From an uncultured Prevotella sp. (lineage in GTDB: Bacteria > Bacteroidota > Bacteroidia > Bacteroidales > Bacteroidaceae), in assembly GCA_947167845.1 (NCBI GenBank), contig CAMVJQ010000006.1, positions 1 through 60,228 on the forward strand: a stretch of 60,228 nt of DNA. The letters run 5' to 3'. Below are positions 16,202-22,305 of the stretch, piece by piece. The number at the start of each line of letters is the position of its first letter. The stretch's first letter is position 1. Position numbers and translations under genes: made by a program. The notes below the pieces were generated by a model. That model made no database searches and was not told the DNA's origin. It saw nothing but the letters and a program-made list of their open reading frames with translations.

Positions 16202-17617
16202 TTACTTCACAATGAATTTCTTGCCATTCTTGATAAAGATACCCTTCGTGGGCTTCTCCACGCGCTGGCCTGCCATGTTGTAGATGGCACCATCAGCCTT
16301 CTCGGCCTGGATGGACTGGATAGTAGTCTGACCATTGATGCTATAGAAATAGCCATTGGTCAACTCCGGCGTCACCACGTCATCCTTCACGTACTTCTGC
16401 AATTTACCGCAAACGACTACTTCGTCGCCAACCTTGATGATTGTCTCGTCAGTAATTTTCTCATTGTTGTAGCCCTTGATACGGAATACCTTTATCTGCT
16501 TTGCTGCATCATCGGCTGCATTGTCGGCTATCATAAATGTCGCATTGCCAAAATTGGTAGAGATTTCGTTTATCGATACAACGATACCCTTCAGGAGATA
16601 TTCATCGCTTGTGGTTTTGCCATTTTCAAGCGCATTGATAAGTTCCAGAGCCTTAGCCACGTTGATCTCTGTTGCATCTTGCTCCTGAGAACCCTCACCG
16701 TCCTTTGTCTTTCCGTTGAGAGAATAAATGTAGCATCCCTGCGTGAATTCCGGCGTAACTGGGTCTGTCTCCGCTGCCTTTGTACTTCGATAGTTGACCA
16801 ACTGTCCACAGATTATCACCTCGTCACCAACTTTAATCTGCTCAGCAGAAGTAAACGATGCCTTCTCCAGGAATACACAGCGATATACCTCCAGTTGACC
16901 GTCTTCCTTACCATCATCGGAGATATAGAATGTAGCGTTGCCAAAATTGGTACTAACCTCATCTATCTTAGAAATCTTTCCCTTTACATAGACTTCATCA
17001 GTCTTCACATTTGCTGCGAGCGTTGCCAGAAGGGCCTGGGCATTAGCAACAGTCATCGGCTTTTCAGCAGTGCTTGACGGATTCTGGTCATCGTCACCAG
17101 GTTCATCATCCTTGGGGGCTGTGCCCTTCTTCCAAACCAGGATTTTGCTGATCTGGGTGTTGTGATTACTCGTCACTTTCAGCGTATAGACAGTACCAGC
17201 AGCCTGTTTGCCGTCAGCAATCTTATAATGATTGGTGACATCTTTTGCACCTTCGGTCTCCGTACTTACAGCCTCGTCACCCACAAAGATATTCTGCTTG
17301 ACTGCTTTAGATGCTCCAGACGAACCAACGACATCGATGCGCTCCACATCAAAATCGAACTTTGGAAGTACAAGTGTAGCACCTTGTTTTCCCACCAGCA
17401 ACGTCTTGGTATCCGCAAACCAACGGGTATAGTTTGTTGTGGTAATAGTGATGGTATAACCATCTTTTGTAAATGTGCCTGTCTCCTTCAATTGATCTGT
17501 AGGCAGATTCCAAGGATTTGCCTCATCTGTAAAATCGAAGGTTACTTCTTGTGCAGAAGCATTACCAAACAGAATGGCCATCAGACCTACTAATGAATAG
17601 CGTAGAAATTTGTTCAT
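16202..17617 (-). CDS. Secreted protein with two OB-fold-like repeats
   Basis: A 471-residue protein with a signal peptide (residues 1-22, GNASAQ). After an N-terminal beta-rich part there is an acidic linker (DDEPGDDDQ, about residue 170). Two similar domains follow (about 185-305 and 320-430), each with a VKGKI/LKGIV strand and the identical STNFGNATF; this resembles OB-fold repeats of secreted Bacteroidetes proteins. It ends in IYNMAGQRVEKPTKGIFI, a Prevotella-type C-terminal segment, possibly a type IX sorting or anchoring signal. Ligand unknown. Own promoter at 17657-17687. Confidence 0.82.
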   Translation of the reverse strand: MNKFLRYSLVGLMAILFGNASAQEVTFDFTDEANPWNLPTDQLKETGTFTKDGYTITITTTNYTRWFADTKTLLVGKQGATLVLPKFDFDVERIDVVGSSGASKAVKQNIFVGDEAVSTETEGAKDVTNHYKIADGKQAAGTVYTLKVTSNHNTQISKILVWKKGTAPKDDEPGDDDQNPSSTAEKPMTVANAQALLATLAANVKTDEVYVKGKISKIDEVSTNFGNATFYISDDGKEDGQLEVYRCVFLEKASFTSAEQIKVGDEVIICGQLVNYRSTKAAETDPVTPEFTQGCYIYSLNGKTKDGEGSQEQDATEINVAKALELINALENGKTTSDEYLLKGIVVSINEISTNFGNATFMIADNAADDAAKQIKVFRIKGYNNEKITDETIIKVGDEVVVCGKLQKYVKDDVVTPELTNGYFYSINGQTTIQSIQAEKADGAIYNMAGQRVEKPTKGIFIKNGKKFIVK

Positions 17618-17656
17618 AAGCGTTTTGAATTTAAGTTATATAATGTTTATCGAGTG

Positions 17657-17687
17657 CAAAGGTACACAGAAAAACGGAACTTTCAAA
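17657..17687 (-). promoter_or_regulatory. Promoter of the secreted OB-fold gene
   Basis: On the minus strand, TACCTTTG (17657-17664) with TTTG (17684-17687) 19 bases upstream. Confidence 0.65.
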
Positions 17688-17728
17688 GTTTTGCATTCTT
17701 TTTTTTTGTGCTGTGCGGTTGAATAATG

Positions 17729-18165
17729 ATGCATCCACCGCAATTCCCCGCCCCTATAACGGAATGCGACATCCACCGCAATTCTTCGCTCCTATAAGGG
17801 AATGCGACATCCACCTCCATTCCCCGCCCCTATAAGGGGAGGGGCCAGGGGTGGGGTGAATCAATAAGGTTCGACCGATTTTAATAGGTTGCGACCGTAT
17901 TTTTCTCCTCCACCCCTGGCCCCTCCTCCTAGGAGGAGGGGATTATAAGCAAAGAACTCCCCGCCCCTGTAAGGAGAGCGCTTTTTCCGCAATACTCCCC
18001 GCCCCTATAAGGGAATGCGACATCCACCTCTATTCCCCGCCCCTATAAGGGGAGGCGACATCCTCCGCAATTCCCCGCCCCTATAAGGGGAGGCGACATC
18101 CACCGCAATTCCCCGCCCCTATAAGGGGAGGGGCCAGGAGTGGGGTGAATCAATGAGGTTCGACA
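17729..18165. repeat. Two blocks of 38-bp GC-rich repeats with conserved tails
   Basis: The unit is about 38 bp, CGACATCCACCGCAATTCCC followed by CGCCCCTATAAGGGGAGG. About three copies occupy 17729-17843 and about five occupy 17955-18136, the first less regular. Each block ends in the same tail, GGCCAGGRGTGGGGTGAATC and then AATRAGGTTCGAC (17843-17877 and 18131-18165). Between the blocks, 17908-17942 is an inverted copy of the tail. With nothing else visible, this array fills the 600-bp gap before the transporter fragment. Confidence 0.85.
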
Positions 18166-18217
18166 AAATTTAAACTTACCCGACTGGCTTCAGATATAAG
18201 CCCCGTTTCTGTCATTT

Positions 18218-18457
18218 CTACTCCTGAAAGGGGTATAGCGTCCAGCGATAGAGATTGCAGCCCACGAAATTGCCCAGGACTTCGCAGAGATAGACAATGA
18301 GAACACTGACCTGCAGAACCTGTTCTGACGGGGAAACGAGGAAATAGAAGGCATCAGCGATGGAGTGAGCGAAGCCACAGAGGATAAACACAGGCACTCC
18401 CAGCAAGAGAGGCAGCATCTTACCCTTACGGGCAAATTCCACAGCCGTCGTCATGAC
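18218..18457 (-). pseudogene. 3' fragment of a formate/nitrite transporter gene
   Basis: On the minus strand the sequence encodes the last 78 codons of a formate/nitrite transporter (FNT), starting MTTAVEFARKGK and ending YPFQE. It corresponds to residues 126-203 of the complete FNT at 21659-22282. By hand alignment 18238-18457 differs from 21690-21909 at about 18 positions, yet only three or four residues differ over the main part. Homology stops abruptly at 18457. No promoter or N-terminus is present, so it is a gene remnant. Confidence 0.88.
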
Positions 18458-18662
18458 TTATACAGATACCGTCCAACAACTTCTCCAGGCCCTGCATTCC
18501 GACAATCCTGAGGGAAAGCCACAACTTTTCACCCTCAACCAACTTGTCCGTCGCTCGCGCATCCCTCGCCCTAAGGTCATCATCCTCCTGGCCCGTCTCA
18601 TCCGCTTCGGCCTCGCCCGCTGGCAATACACCGACCAGCAGTTCCTCTTCAGCGAAGGGTAA
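18453..18662 (+). CDS. Small winged-helix-like protein, 69 aa
   Basis: The ATG at 18453 lies exactly on the break where homology to the transporter ends. The 69-residue product has a LFTLNQLVRRSRIP...VIILLARLIRFG pattern, suggestive of a winged helix-turn-helix. Third codon positions are strongly C/G, as expected for real coding sequence here. A hairpin follows at the stop. It may be the intact small protein or the 3' part of a gene cut by the rearrangement. I do not recognise a family. Confidence 0.5.
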   Translation: MTYTDTVQQLLQALHSDNPEGKPQLFTLNQLVRRSRIPRPKVIILLARLIRFGLARWQYTDQQFLFSEG

Positions 18663-18692
18663 CATCATTTTGCCAACGCCTGCAAAATGATG
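18663..18692. repeat. CATTTTGC hairpin, copy 1
   Basis: CATCATTTTGC (18663-18673) and GCAAAATGATG (18682-18692) form a perfect 11-bp stem directly after the small ORF. It is followed by a 39-bp sequence identical to 19741-19779. Similar hairpins are at 19456-19481 and 19689-19718. Confidence 0.8.
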
Positions 18693-18722
18693 AACCCCAG
18701 CGTAAGTTTTCTTCCCAAATCC

Positions 18723-18753
18723 TTTGCCGTTTCGAAAATAATCCTTATCTTTG
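18723..18753 (+). promoter_or_regulatory. Promoter of mntA-hepT (duplicated unit)
   Basis: TTTG (18723-18726), 19 bases, TATCTTTG (18746-18753). Bases 18716-18754 are identical over 39 bp to 19741-19779, the promoter of the structured RNA. The duplicated unit includes a hairpin upstream in both places. Confidence 0.75.
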
Positions 18754-18774
18754 CCATCGAAACATTTCATATTG

Positions 18775-19068
18775 ATGTTAGACAGAGCACAAACGATAGA
18801 GAAACTGAAATCCACCCGCCAGTATCTCAGTGAGCACTACGGGGTCAGTTCGATGCTTCTTTTTGGTTCCGTTGCCAGAAACGAACAGAGAGAAGACAGC
18901 GATGTCGATGTGTGTGTAGAAATGAAGCCAAATCTATTTAACAGGGCAGGTGTTAAAGTTTACTTAGAAGAAATATTAGGCTGTCCAGTAGACGTGATTC
19001 GGATGAGAGAAAATATGAATCAACTATTTAAGCAACAAATTTTGAAATATGGAGTTAGAGTCTACTGA
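18775..19068 (+). CDS. mntA: MntA-type nucleotidyltransferase antitoxin
   Basis: A 97-residue minimal nucleotidyltransferase with GSVAR (residues 31-35) and DSDVDV (41-46), the full catalytic signature. In MntA/HepT systems this enzyme AMPylates and silences the HepT RNase. The start at 18775 (MLDRAQTIEK) lies about 20 bases after the promoter; a TTG at 18751 overlaps the promoter box. Its 3' end overlaps hepT by 20 bases. More AT-rich than flanking core genes, which suggests acquisition. Confidence 0.9.
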   Translation: MLDRAQTIEKLKSTRQYLSEHYGVSSMLLFGSVARNEQREDSDVDVCVEMKPNLFNRAGVKVYLEEILGCPVDVIRMRENMNQLFKQQILKYGVRVY

Positions 19069-19441
19069 TAAAACTGCTATGATCTATGAGACGCTCAAGA
19101 ATATTGAGATAGCCATTAATCGATTAGAAGAGCGTAATGTACAAGTCCATTCGGTAAATGATTTTTTACTTTCCCCTTGGGGTATGGAAAAATTAGACGC
19201 TGCATGTATGGTGATTATTGCTTTAGGAGAAAGTATTAAGACTCTTGATAAACTCACAGATAAAAAACTACTTCCTACGTATCCATCAATAGACTGGAAG
19301 AAAGTAATGGGCGCGAGAGATATTATTGCCCATCACTATTTTGATGTTGATGCTGATGAAGTTTTCAGCATTATCAAGAATGATCTTGAACCACTGAAGA
19401 AAGCCATTGATTTCTTCAAGGAACAGTTGTTTAAGGAATAA
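19049..19441 (+). CDS. hepT: HepT-like HEPN ribonuclease toxin
   Basis: A HEPN-domain protein with the RNase motif RDIIAHHY (R90, H95, Y97 in Rx4HxY form, counting from 19049). HepT cleaves RNA (tRNA in studied cases) unless modified by MntA. Two starts are possible: ATG 19049, overlapping mntA by 20 bases, or ATG 19079 (MIYETLKN), 11 bases past the mntA stop; the HEPN core begins after both. The key catalytic residues are intact, so the pair is probably functional. Confidence 0.9.
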   Translation: MELESTDKTAMIYETLKNIEIAINRLEERNVQVHSVNDFLLSPWGMEKLDAACMVIIALGESIKTLDKLTDKKLLPTYPSIDWKKVMGARDIIAHHYFDVDADEVFSIIKNDLEPLKKAIDFFKEQLFKE

Positions 19442-19455
19442 TAATTATAACATAA

Positions 19456-19481
19456 CCATTTTGCGAATGTCCGCAAAATGG
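19456..19481. repeat. CATTTTGC hairpin, copy 2
   Basis: CCATTTTGCG (19456-19465) and CGCAAAATGG (19472-19481) form a perfect 10-bp stem 15 bases after hepT. It can act as terminator for the pair. The same CATTTTGC arms occur at 18663 and 19689. Confidence 0.75.
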
Positions 19482-19651
19482 TGAAGAGGAGATTATCTCA
19501 TCACAATTTGTGATGACATCAAGAATAAAGCGACCTAAGACAGCCCTTCCAAACCTCGCCAGGCCCATCGGCTTCATACAGCCGAAAGGAAATGATGATT
19601 CAGAATGACTTTTGTTTTTTCACAATATTAGATTTAAGGTTAACATGTTGT

Positions 19652-19677
19652 CGGGATTCGCAGTGATGCGCATCCCG
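19652..19677 (+). terminator. Terminator-like hairpin
   Basis: CGGGATTCGCA (19652-19662) and TGCGCATCCCG (19667-19677) pair with one mismatch around a GTGA loop and are followed by CTTTTCT. The 170 bases between hepT and this hairpin hold no ORF; they may be a transcribed RNA ending here or a 3' untranslated region. Confidence 0.6.
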
Positions 19678-19688
19678 CTTTTCTACTA

Positions 19689-19718
19689 TATCATTTTGCA
19701 GATAAGCTCAAAATGATA
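19689..19718. repeat. CATTTTGC hairpin, copy 3, with duplicated promoter unit
   Basis: TATCATTTTG (19689-19698) and CAAAATGATA (19709-19718) form a 10-bp stem placed before the 39-bp promoter repeat at 19741-19779, with the same order and nearly the same spacing as copy 1. Stem pairing is kept although stem bases differ, so the structure itself may matter. Confidence 0.75.
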
Positions 19719-19747
19719 ACCAGAAACAAAGTTTTCTCTCCAAATCC

Positions 19748-19778
19748 TTTGCCGTTTCGAAAATAATCCTTATCTTTG
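19748..19778 (+). promoter_or_regulatory. Promoter of the structured RNA
   Basis: TTTG (19748-19751), 19 bases, TATCTTTG (19771-19778). It lies in the 39-bp repeat 19741-19779. No ORF starts in the next 200 bases, but a long foldable sequence does. Confidence 0.7.
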
Positions 19779-19784
19779 CATCGT

Positions 19785-19965
19785 GCTTTTCGAAGTACAG
19801 ACTTTTTATTTGCTCAATCTCTCATCCGAACTGCAACCTCGAAAAGAGAATAAAGGGCAAAACCTAACAATCATTGGAGCAGCACATTTATGTGCAGGCT
19901 TCACCATAGATTGTTAGAGGTTGTTGCAGACCTGGATGAGAGTATGGAGGGTCTGCACTTTTCTT
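19785..19965 (+). ncRNA. Structured RNA, possibly 6S-like
   Basis: A strong promoter is followed not by an ORF but by about 180 bases that fold end to end. Nested pairs: AAGTACAGAC (about 19794-19803) with GTCTGCACTT (19951-19960); CTCTCATCC (19819-19827) with GGATGAGAG (19934-19942); CTGCAACCTC (19831-19840) with GAGGTTGTTGCAG (19917-19929); CTAACAATC (19864-19872) with GATTGTTAG (19909-19917); and a GCACA/TGTGC tip. A 23-base purine-rich bulge, 19841-19863, is unpaired. The rod with a large central opening resembles 6S RNA (Bacteroidetes have the 6S-Flavo class), but I cannot confirm the family. Confidence 0.6.
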
Positions 19966-20039
19966 ATGTAAACAAAAATTGCTGGCTTTCAAAAGAAGAA
20001 GTAGAAGTAATAGTATTAACACTTTAAAATTTAACTGAA

Positions 20040-20696
20040 ATGAAAAAGTTACTGGTAATTCTTATGATTCTTTGTTCAGCAAATGTTATTGCACAGGATG
20101 TCATTGTAAAAAAAGATGGGTCAACAATTGCCTCTAAAGTTCTCGAAATTAATCAAAACGAAATCAAGTACAAAAAGTTTAATAACCAGAATGGACCAAC
20201 TTATTCCATTTCAAAATCAGAAATACTGTCTATTAATTATGAGAACGGAGAAAAAGATATGTTCAACAATTACGTTACACCTATGCCTCAACAAGACTAT
20301 AATTACACAAACAATCAGACATACAATACATATTCCCAACAAAATCAATATAAGAAAGAACAACTTTTGATTAGTGCAAAACATTGGAGAAATGCAGGTA
20401 CATTCTTAGGAACTATTATAGCTCTGGGAGGAGGAACCGTTGCATTACTCTGTCTTGAAGGTACACCTGCATATATAGTTATAGGAAGTTGTTGCGGCGC
20501 AGGTTTTTTAACTGCTGCAATTATGGGAGGTGTTGCTAATAATAAAGAAGAACAAGCAAAAGCCATTGCAACATTTCCAATTATTAAACAAGATTTTAAC
20601 ATTGCCAATGGACAATTCTCCGCAGGAATCAATTTAATGAATGATAAACTAACAAAAGAACATATTTTAGGGTTAGGTTTGGCATTAAAATTTTAG
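20040..20696 (+). CDS. AT-rich exported protein with two membrane segments
   Basis: A 218-residue protein with a signal peptide (residues 1-18, NVIAQ), a small beta-rich part (VIVKKDGSTIASKVLEINQN; about 20-80), a Gln/Asn/Tyr-rich linker (about 82-110) and two hydrophobic helices (about 123-140 and 147-168). The early part is common in Bacteroidetes envelope proteins of unknown function. Base composition is much more AT-rich than the core genes, in line with an acquired segment. A terminator follows at 20731-20763. Confidence 0.75.
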   Translation: MKKLLVILMILCSANVIAQDVIVKKDGSTIASKVLEINQNEIKYKKFNNQNGPTYSISKSEILSINYENGEKDMFNNYVTPMPQQDYNYTNNQTYNTYSQQNQYKKEQLLISAKHWRNAGTFLGTIIALGGGTVALLCLEGTPAYIVIGSCCGAGFLTAAIMGGVANNKEEQAKAIATFPIIKQDFNIANGQFSAGINLMNDKLTKEHILGLGLALKF

Positions 20697-20831
20697 CACA
20701 CTGGGGACAAGCACGGTGTGAGATTATATAAATCGGAGCAAAGGTATTGCCCTTGCTCCGATTATTTATTTTTCGCAAACTACCGCTTTAGAACACATGG
20801 GGACAGAGGCACCTTGTGTTATAATTTATCT
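20697..20831. repeat. Two GGGGACA-bearing degenerate hairpins around a terminator
   Basis: The sequences CACTGGGGACAAGCACGGTGTG (from 20698) and ACACATGGGGACAGAGGCACCTTGTGT (from 20790) share the order ACAC-GGGGACA-GCAC-GTGT. Each can fold on itself and each is followed by an AT-rich stretch. They flank the terminator at 20731. They look like copies of a small palindromic element. Confidence 0.4.
20731..20763 (+). terminator. Terminator after the AT-rich exported protein gene
   Basis: AATCGGAGCAA (20731-20741) pairs with TTGCTCCGATT (20753-20763), then ATTTATTTTT. Confidence 0.75.
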
Positions 20832-21242
20832 TCATTTCTTGATGGTTGGCTTAAGGATTATCTTCTTGTCTTTCAGTTTTGGGAAGAGCCTCCAGTAATA
20901 GATGTGCATGATCATACAGAAGGCATCAGATCCTTCAGCGAAGATAGTCATCTGAAGTTCATAATTGTCAGGCTTTTCTTTTAGCGAAACATGTCCCAGT
21001 TTATATGATGTATCTGCTGCACTTGTTTGGCAGATGACAAGGGTGTTGTTCTGAAAGTCTACCTCCGGAAGTTGTTCTTTGCTAAAAAAAGCAGCCTGGA
21101 ACTCTTCACGGCTATTAATGACTATACAAGAATCCTGATAGGGATAATTTGTGGAATGGAAAGTTGTGGAATTGAGCTCTTTAGTGAGGAACACGGAGAG
21201 GGGTGAAGATGTAACAGGAGTGCCACCCCACTCATAAACCAC
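20832..21242 (-). CDS. N-terminally truncated PrcB-like protein
   Basis: A 136-residue frame whose only usable start is GTG at 21242. The body (DSCIVINSREEFQAAFF, FQNNTLVICQTSAADTSY, YELQMTIFAE) resembles the beta-rich PrcB/protease-complex-subunit type of exported protein. The frame stays open upstream for about 22 codons to a TAG but offers no ATG and no signal peptide, so the 5' end has probably been lost. Likely a decaying gene in the accessory patch. Confidence 0.5.
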   Translation of the reverse strand: MVYEWGGTPVTSSPLSVFLTKELNSTTFHSTNYPYQDSCIVINSREEFQAAFFSKEQLPEVDFQNNTLVICQTSAADTSYKLGHVSLKEKPDNYELQMTIFAEGSDAFCMIMHIYYWRLFPKLKDKKIILKPTIKK

Positions 21243-21387
21243 GCCCTGAATAACGAAGGGACTTTTGTTAGAACGGTAAACTAACCAAAAAATCCGTCCC
21301 CCCGTTATCTAGTAGCTAAAAGTCATAAGTCAGACGCTTTTCAAGATTTGCTTAATAAGTAGAGCCTTTTTGCGAAAACTATTATTA

Positions 21388-21419
21388 TTTGGAAGTTAGT
21401 ACTAAATTTAGTACCTTTG
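21388..21419 (+). promoter_or_regulatory. Promoter with palindromic operator of the hicA relic
   Basis: TTTG (21388-21391), 20 bases, TACCTTTG (21412-21419) is a full promoter. Between the two boxes lies the perfect 16-bp palindrome GTACTAAATTTAGTAC (21399-21414), where a repressor would block RNA polymerase. HicB-type antitoxins repress hicAB promoters in this way; that this is such an operator is an inference. Confidence 0.65.
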
Positions 21420-21426
21420 CACCCAA

Positions 21427-21585
21427 ATGATTTAGATTATAGTTTCAAAGGAGAAACTAGTTGAGCGCTTCAAGAAGAAGCCGAAAGACTTTACTTACGA
21501 GGAAACTCTGAGTCTGCTGGCTCACTTCGGATATACGGAACATACAATTTACATCATCACGAGGGCGGTTTTGCTACTATACTAG
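21427..21585 (+). pseudogene. Relic of a HicA-type toxin gene
   Basis: After ATG at 21427 and ATT the third codon is TAG (21433-21435). The same frame then reads VSKEKLVERFKKKPKDFTYE and SLLAHFGYTE, typical of the N-terminal half of HicA toxins in Bacteroidetes. After GYTE the homology stops; the expected GGSRV segment with the catalytic region is absent and the frame ends at TAG 21583-21585. Both ends are damaged, yet the promoter and palindrome upstream are intact. No hicB is visible. Confidence 0.65.
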
Positions 21586-21638
21586 GTAAAATTTGCGCGA
21601 TAGTTAGGAAACAAGTTTTTCTTAGTGCAGTAGCAAAA
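21569..21638. repeat. Inverted repeat at the end of the hicA relic
   Basis: TTTTGCTACT (21569-21578) and AGTAGCAAAA (21629-21638) are perfect inverted copies, extended by GCGG/CCG-like outer bases. The element begins where HicA similarity ends, so it may be a small insertion that truncated the gene. Confidence 0.45.
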
Positions 21639-21658
21639 AGCCGTTTGTGATATCTTCT

Positions 21659-22282
21659 TCATTTCGCTTCCTTATCGACAAATGGGAAGAGCATCCAGCG
21701 ATAGAGGTTGCAGCCTACGAAATTTCCCAGGACTTCGCAGAGATAGACAATGAGAACACTGACCTGCAGAACCTGTTCTGACGGGGAAATGAGGAAATAG
21801 AAAGCATCGGCGATGGAGTGGGCGAAGCCGCAGAGGATGAAGACAGGCACGCCCAGCAACAGCGGCAGCATCTTCCCCTTGCGGGCGAACTCCACAGCCG
21901 TCGTCATGATGAATCCACAACCAATGGCCAACAGGAAACAGGCAAAAGGTCCCTTTGCCAGACGGCCCGCCAGAATCTTCGAGGCTGGCTCGATGCAGTC
22001 AGGCTGAGCATAGGCGATGAGCCACGCAGTGAGCAGACAGCCGATGATATTGCCCAGCAACACCAGCGAGAGCATCGTCCAGTCGCCTGTACGACGGATG
22101 AAACCCGCCGTGCCCGTATAGAGTTTCAGGCCATAGTACACAACAGTGGTCAGCCCGAAGGCAAAGAGCACGGCACCAGCCACGCCGCCAACCCGCAGGT
22201 TGACCACACAGCCGATGGAAATACAAATGCCTGCCAGGACAGACAATGGTAGAATCTTCTTCATTTGGTTTTCTTCTGACAT
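21659..22282 (-). CDS. Formate/nitrite transporter family protein
   Basis: A 207-residue compact FNT-family channel with about six membrane helices. It contains the FNT-type segment GCGFIMTTAVEFARKGK and CGFAHSIADAFYF near the second half. Substrate (formate, nitrite or other small anion) is not decidable. It starts 24 bases after the alanine dehydrogenase stop and is probably co-transcribed with it. The start at 22282 has AAAGGA close upstream; ATG at 22264 is an alternative. Its 3' third is duplicated at 18218-18457. Confidence 0.88.
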   Translation of the reverse strand: MSEENQMKKILPLSVLAGICISIGCVVNLRVGGVAGAVLFAFGLTTVVYYGLKLYTGTAGFIRRTGDWTMLSLVLLGNIIGCLLTAWLIAYAQPDCIEPASKILAGRLAKGPFACFLLAIGCGFIMTTAVEFARKGKMLPLLLGVPVFILCGFAHSIADAFYFLISPSEQVLQVSVLIVYLCEVLGNFVGCNLYRWMLFPFVDKEAK

Positions 22283-22305
22283 TTCCTTTTAGTGGCTTTA
22301 TGGTT

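Noticed and set aside
16086..16283. Small Cys-rich plus-strand ORF of 65 codons
   Set aside because: It covers the hairpin at 16121-16165 and then runs antisense into the conserved end of the secreted gene; its Cys pattern comes from the inverted repeat.
17729..18165. CRISPR array
   Set aside because: Units are contiguous and nearly the same throughout, with no unique spacers of constant length, and no cas gene is near.
17865..18165. tRNA T-loop (GGTTCGAC) at two places
   Set aside because: No acceptor or anticodon stem can be drawn around either; both are in the repeat tail.
18426..18815. 129-codon minus-strand ORF
   Set aside because: It crosses the rearrangement junction, the hairpin and the mntA promoter; the plus-strand 69-codon ORF has much better third-position composition.
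19500..19600. SRP RNA on the minus strand
   Set aside because: Only the CCTGGCGAGG...GGAAGG wording is reminiscent; the conserved GGAA loop stem and AGCAGC side do not pair correctly.
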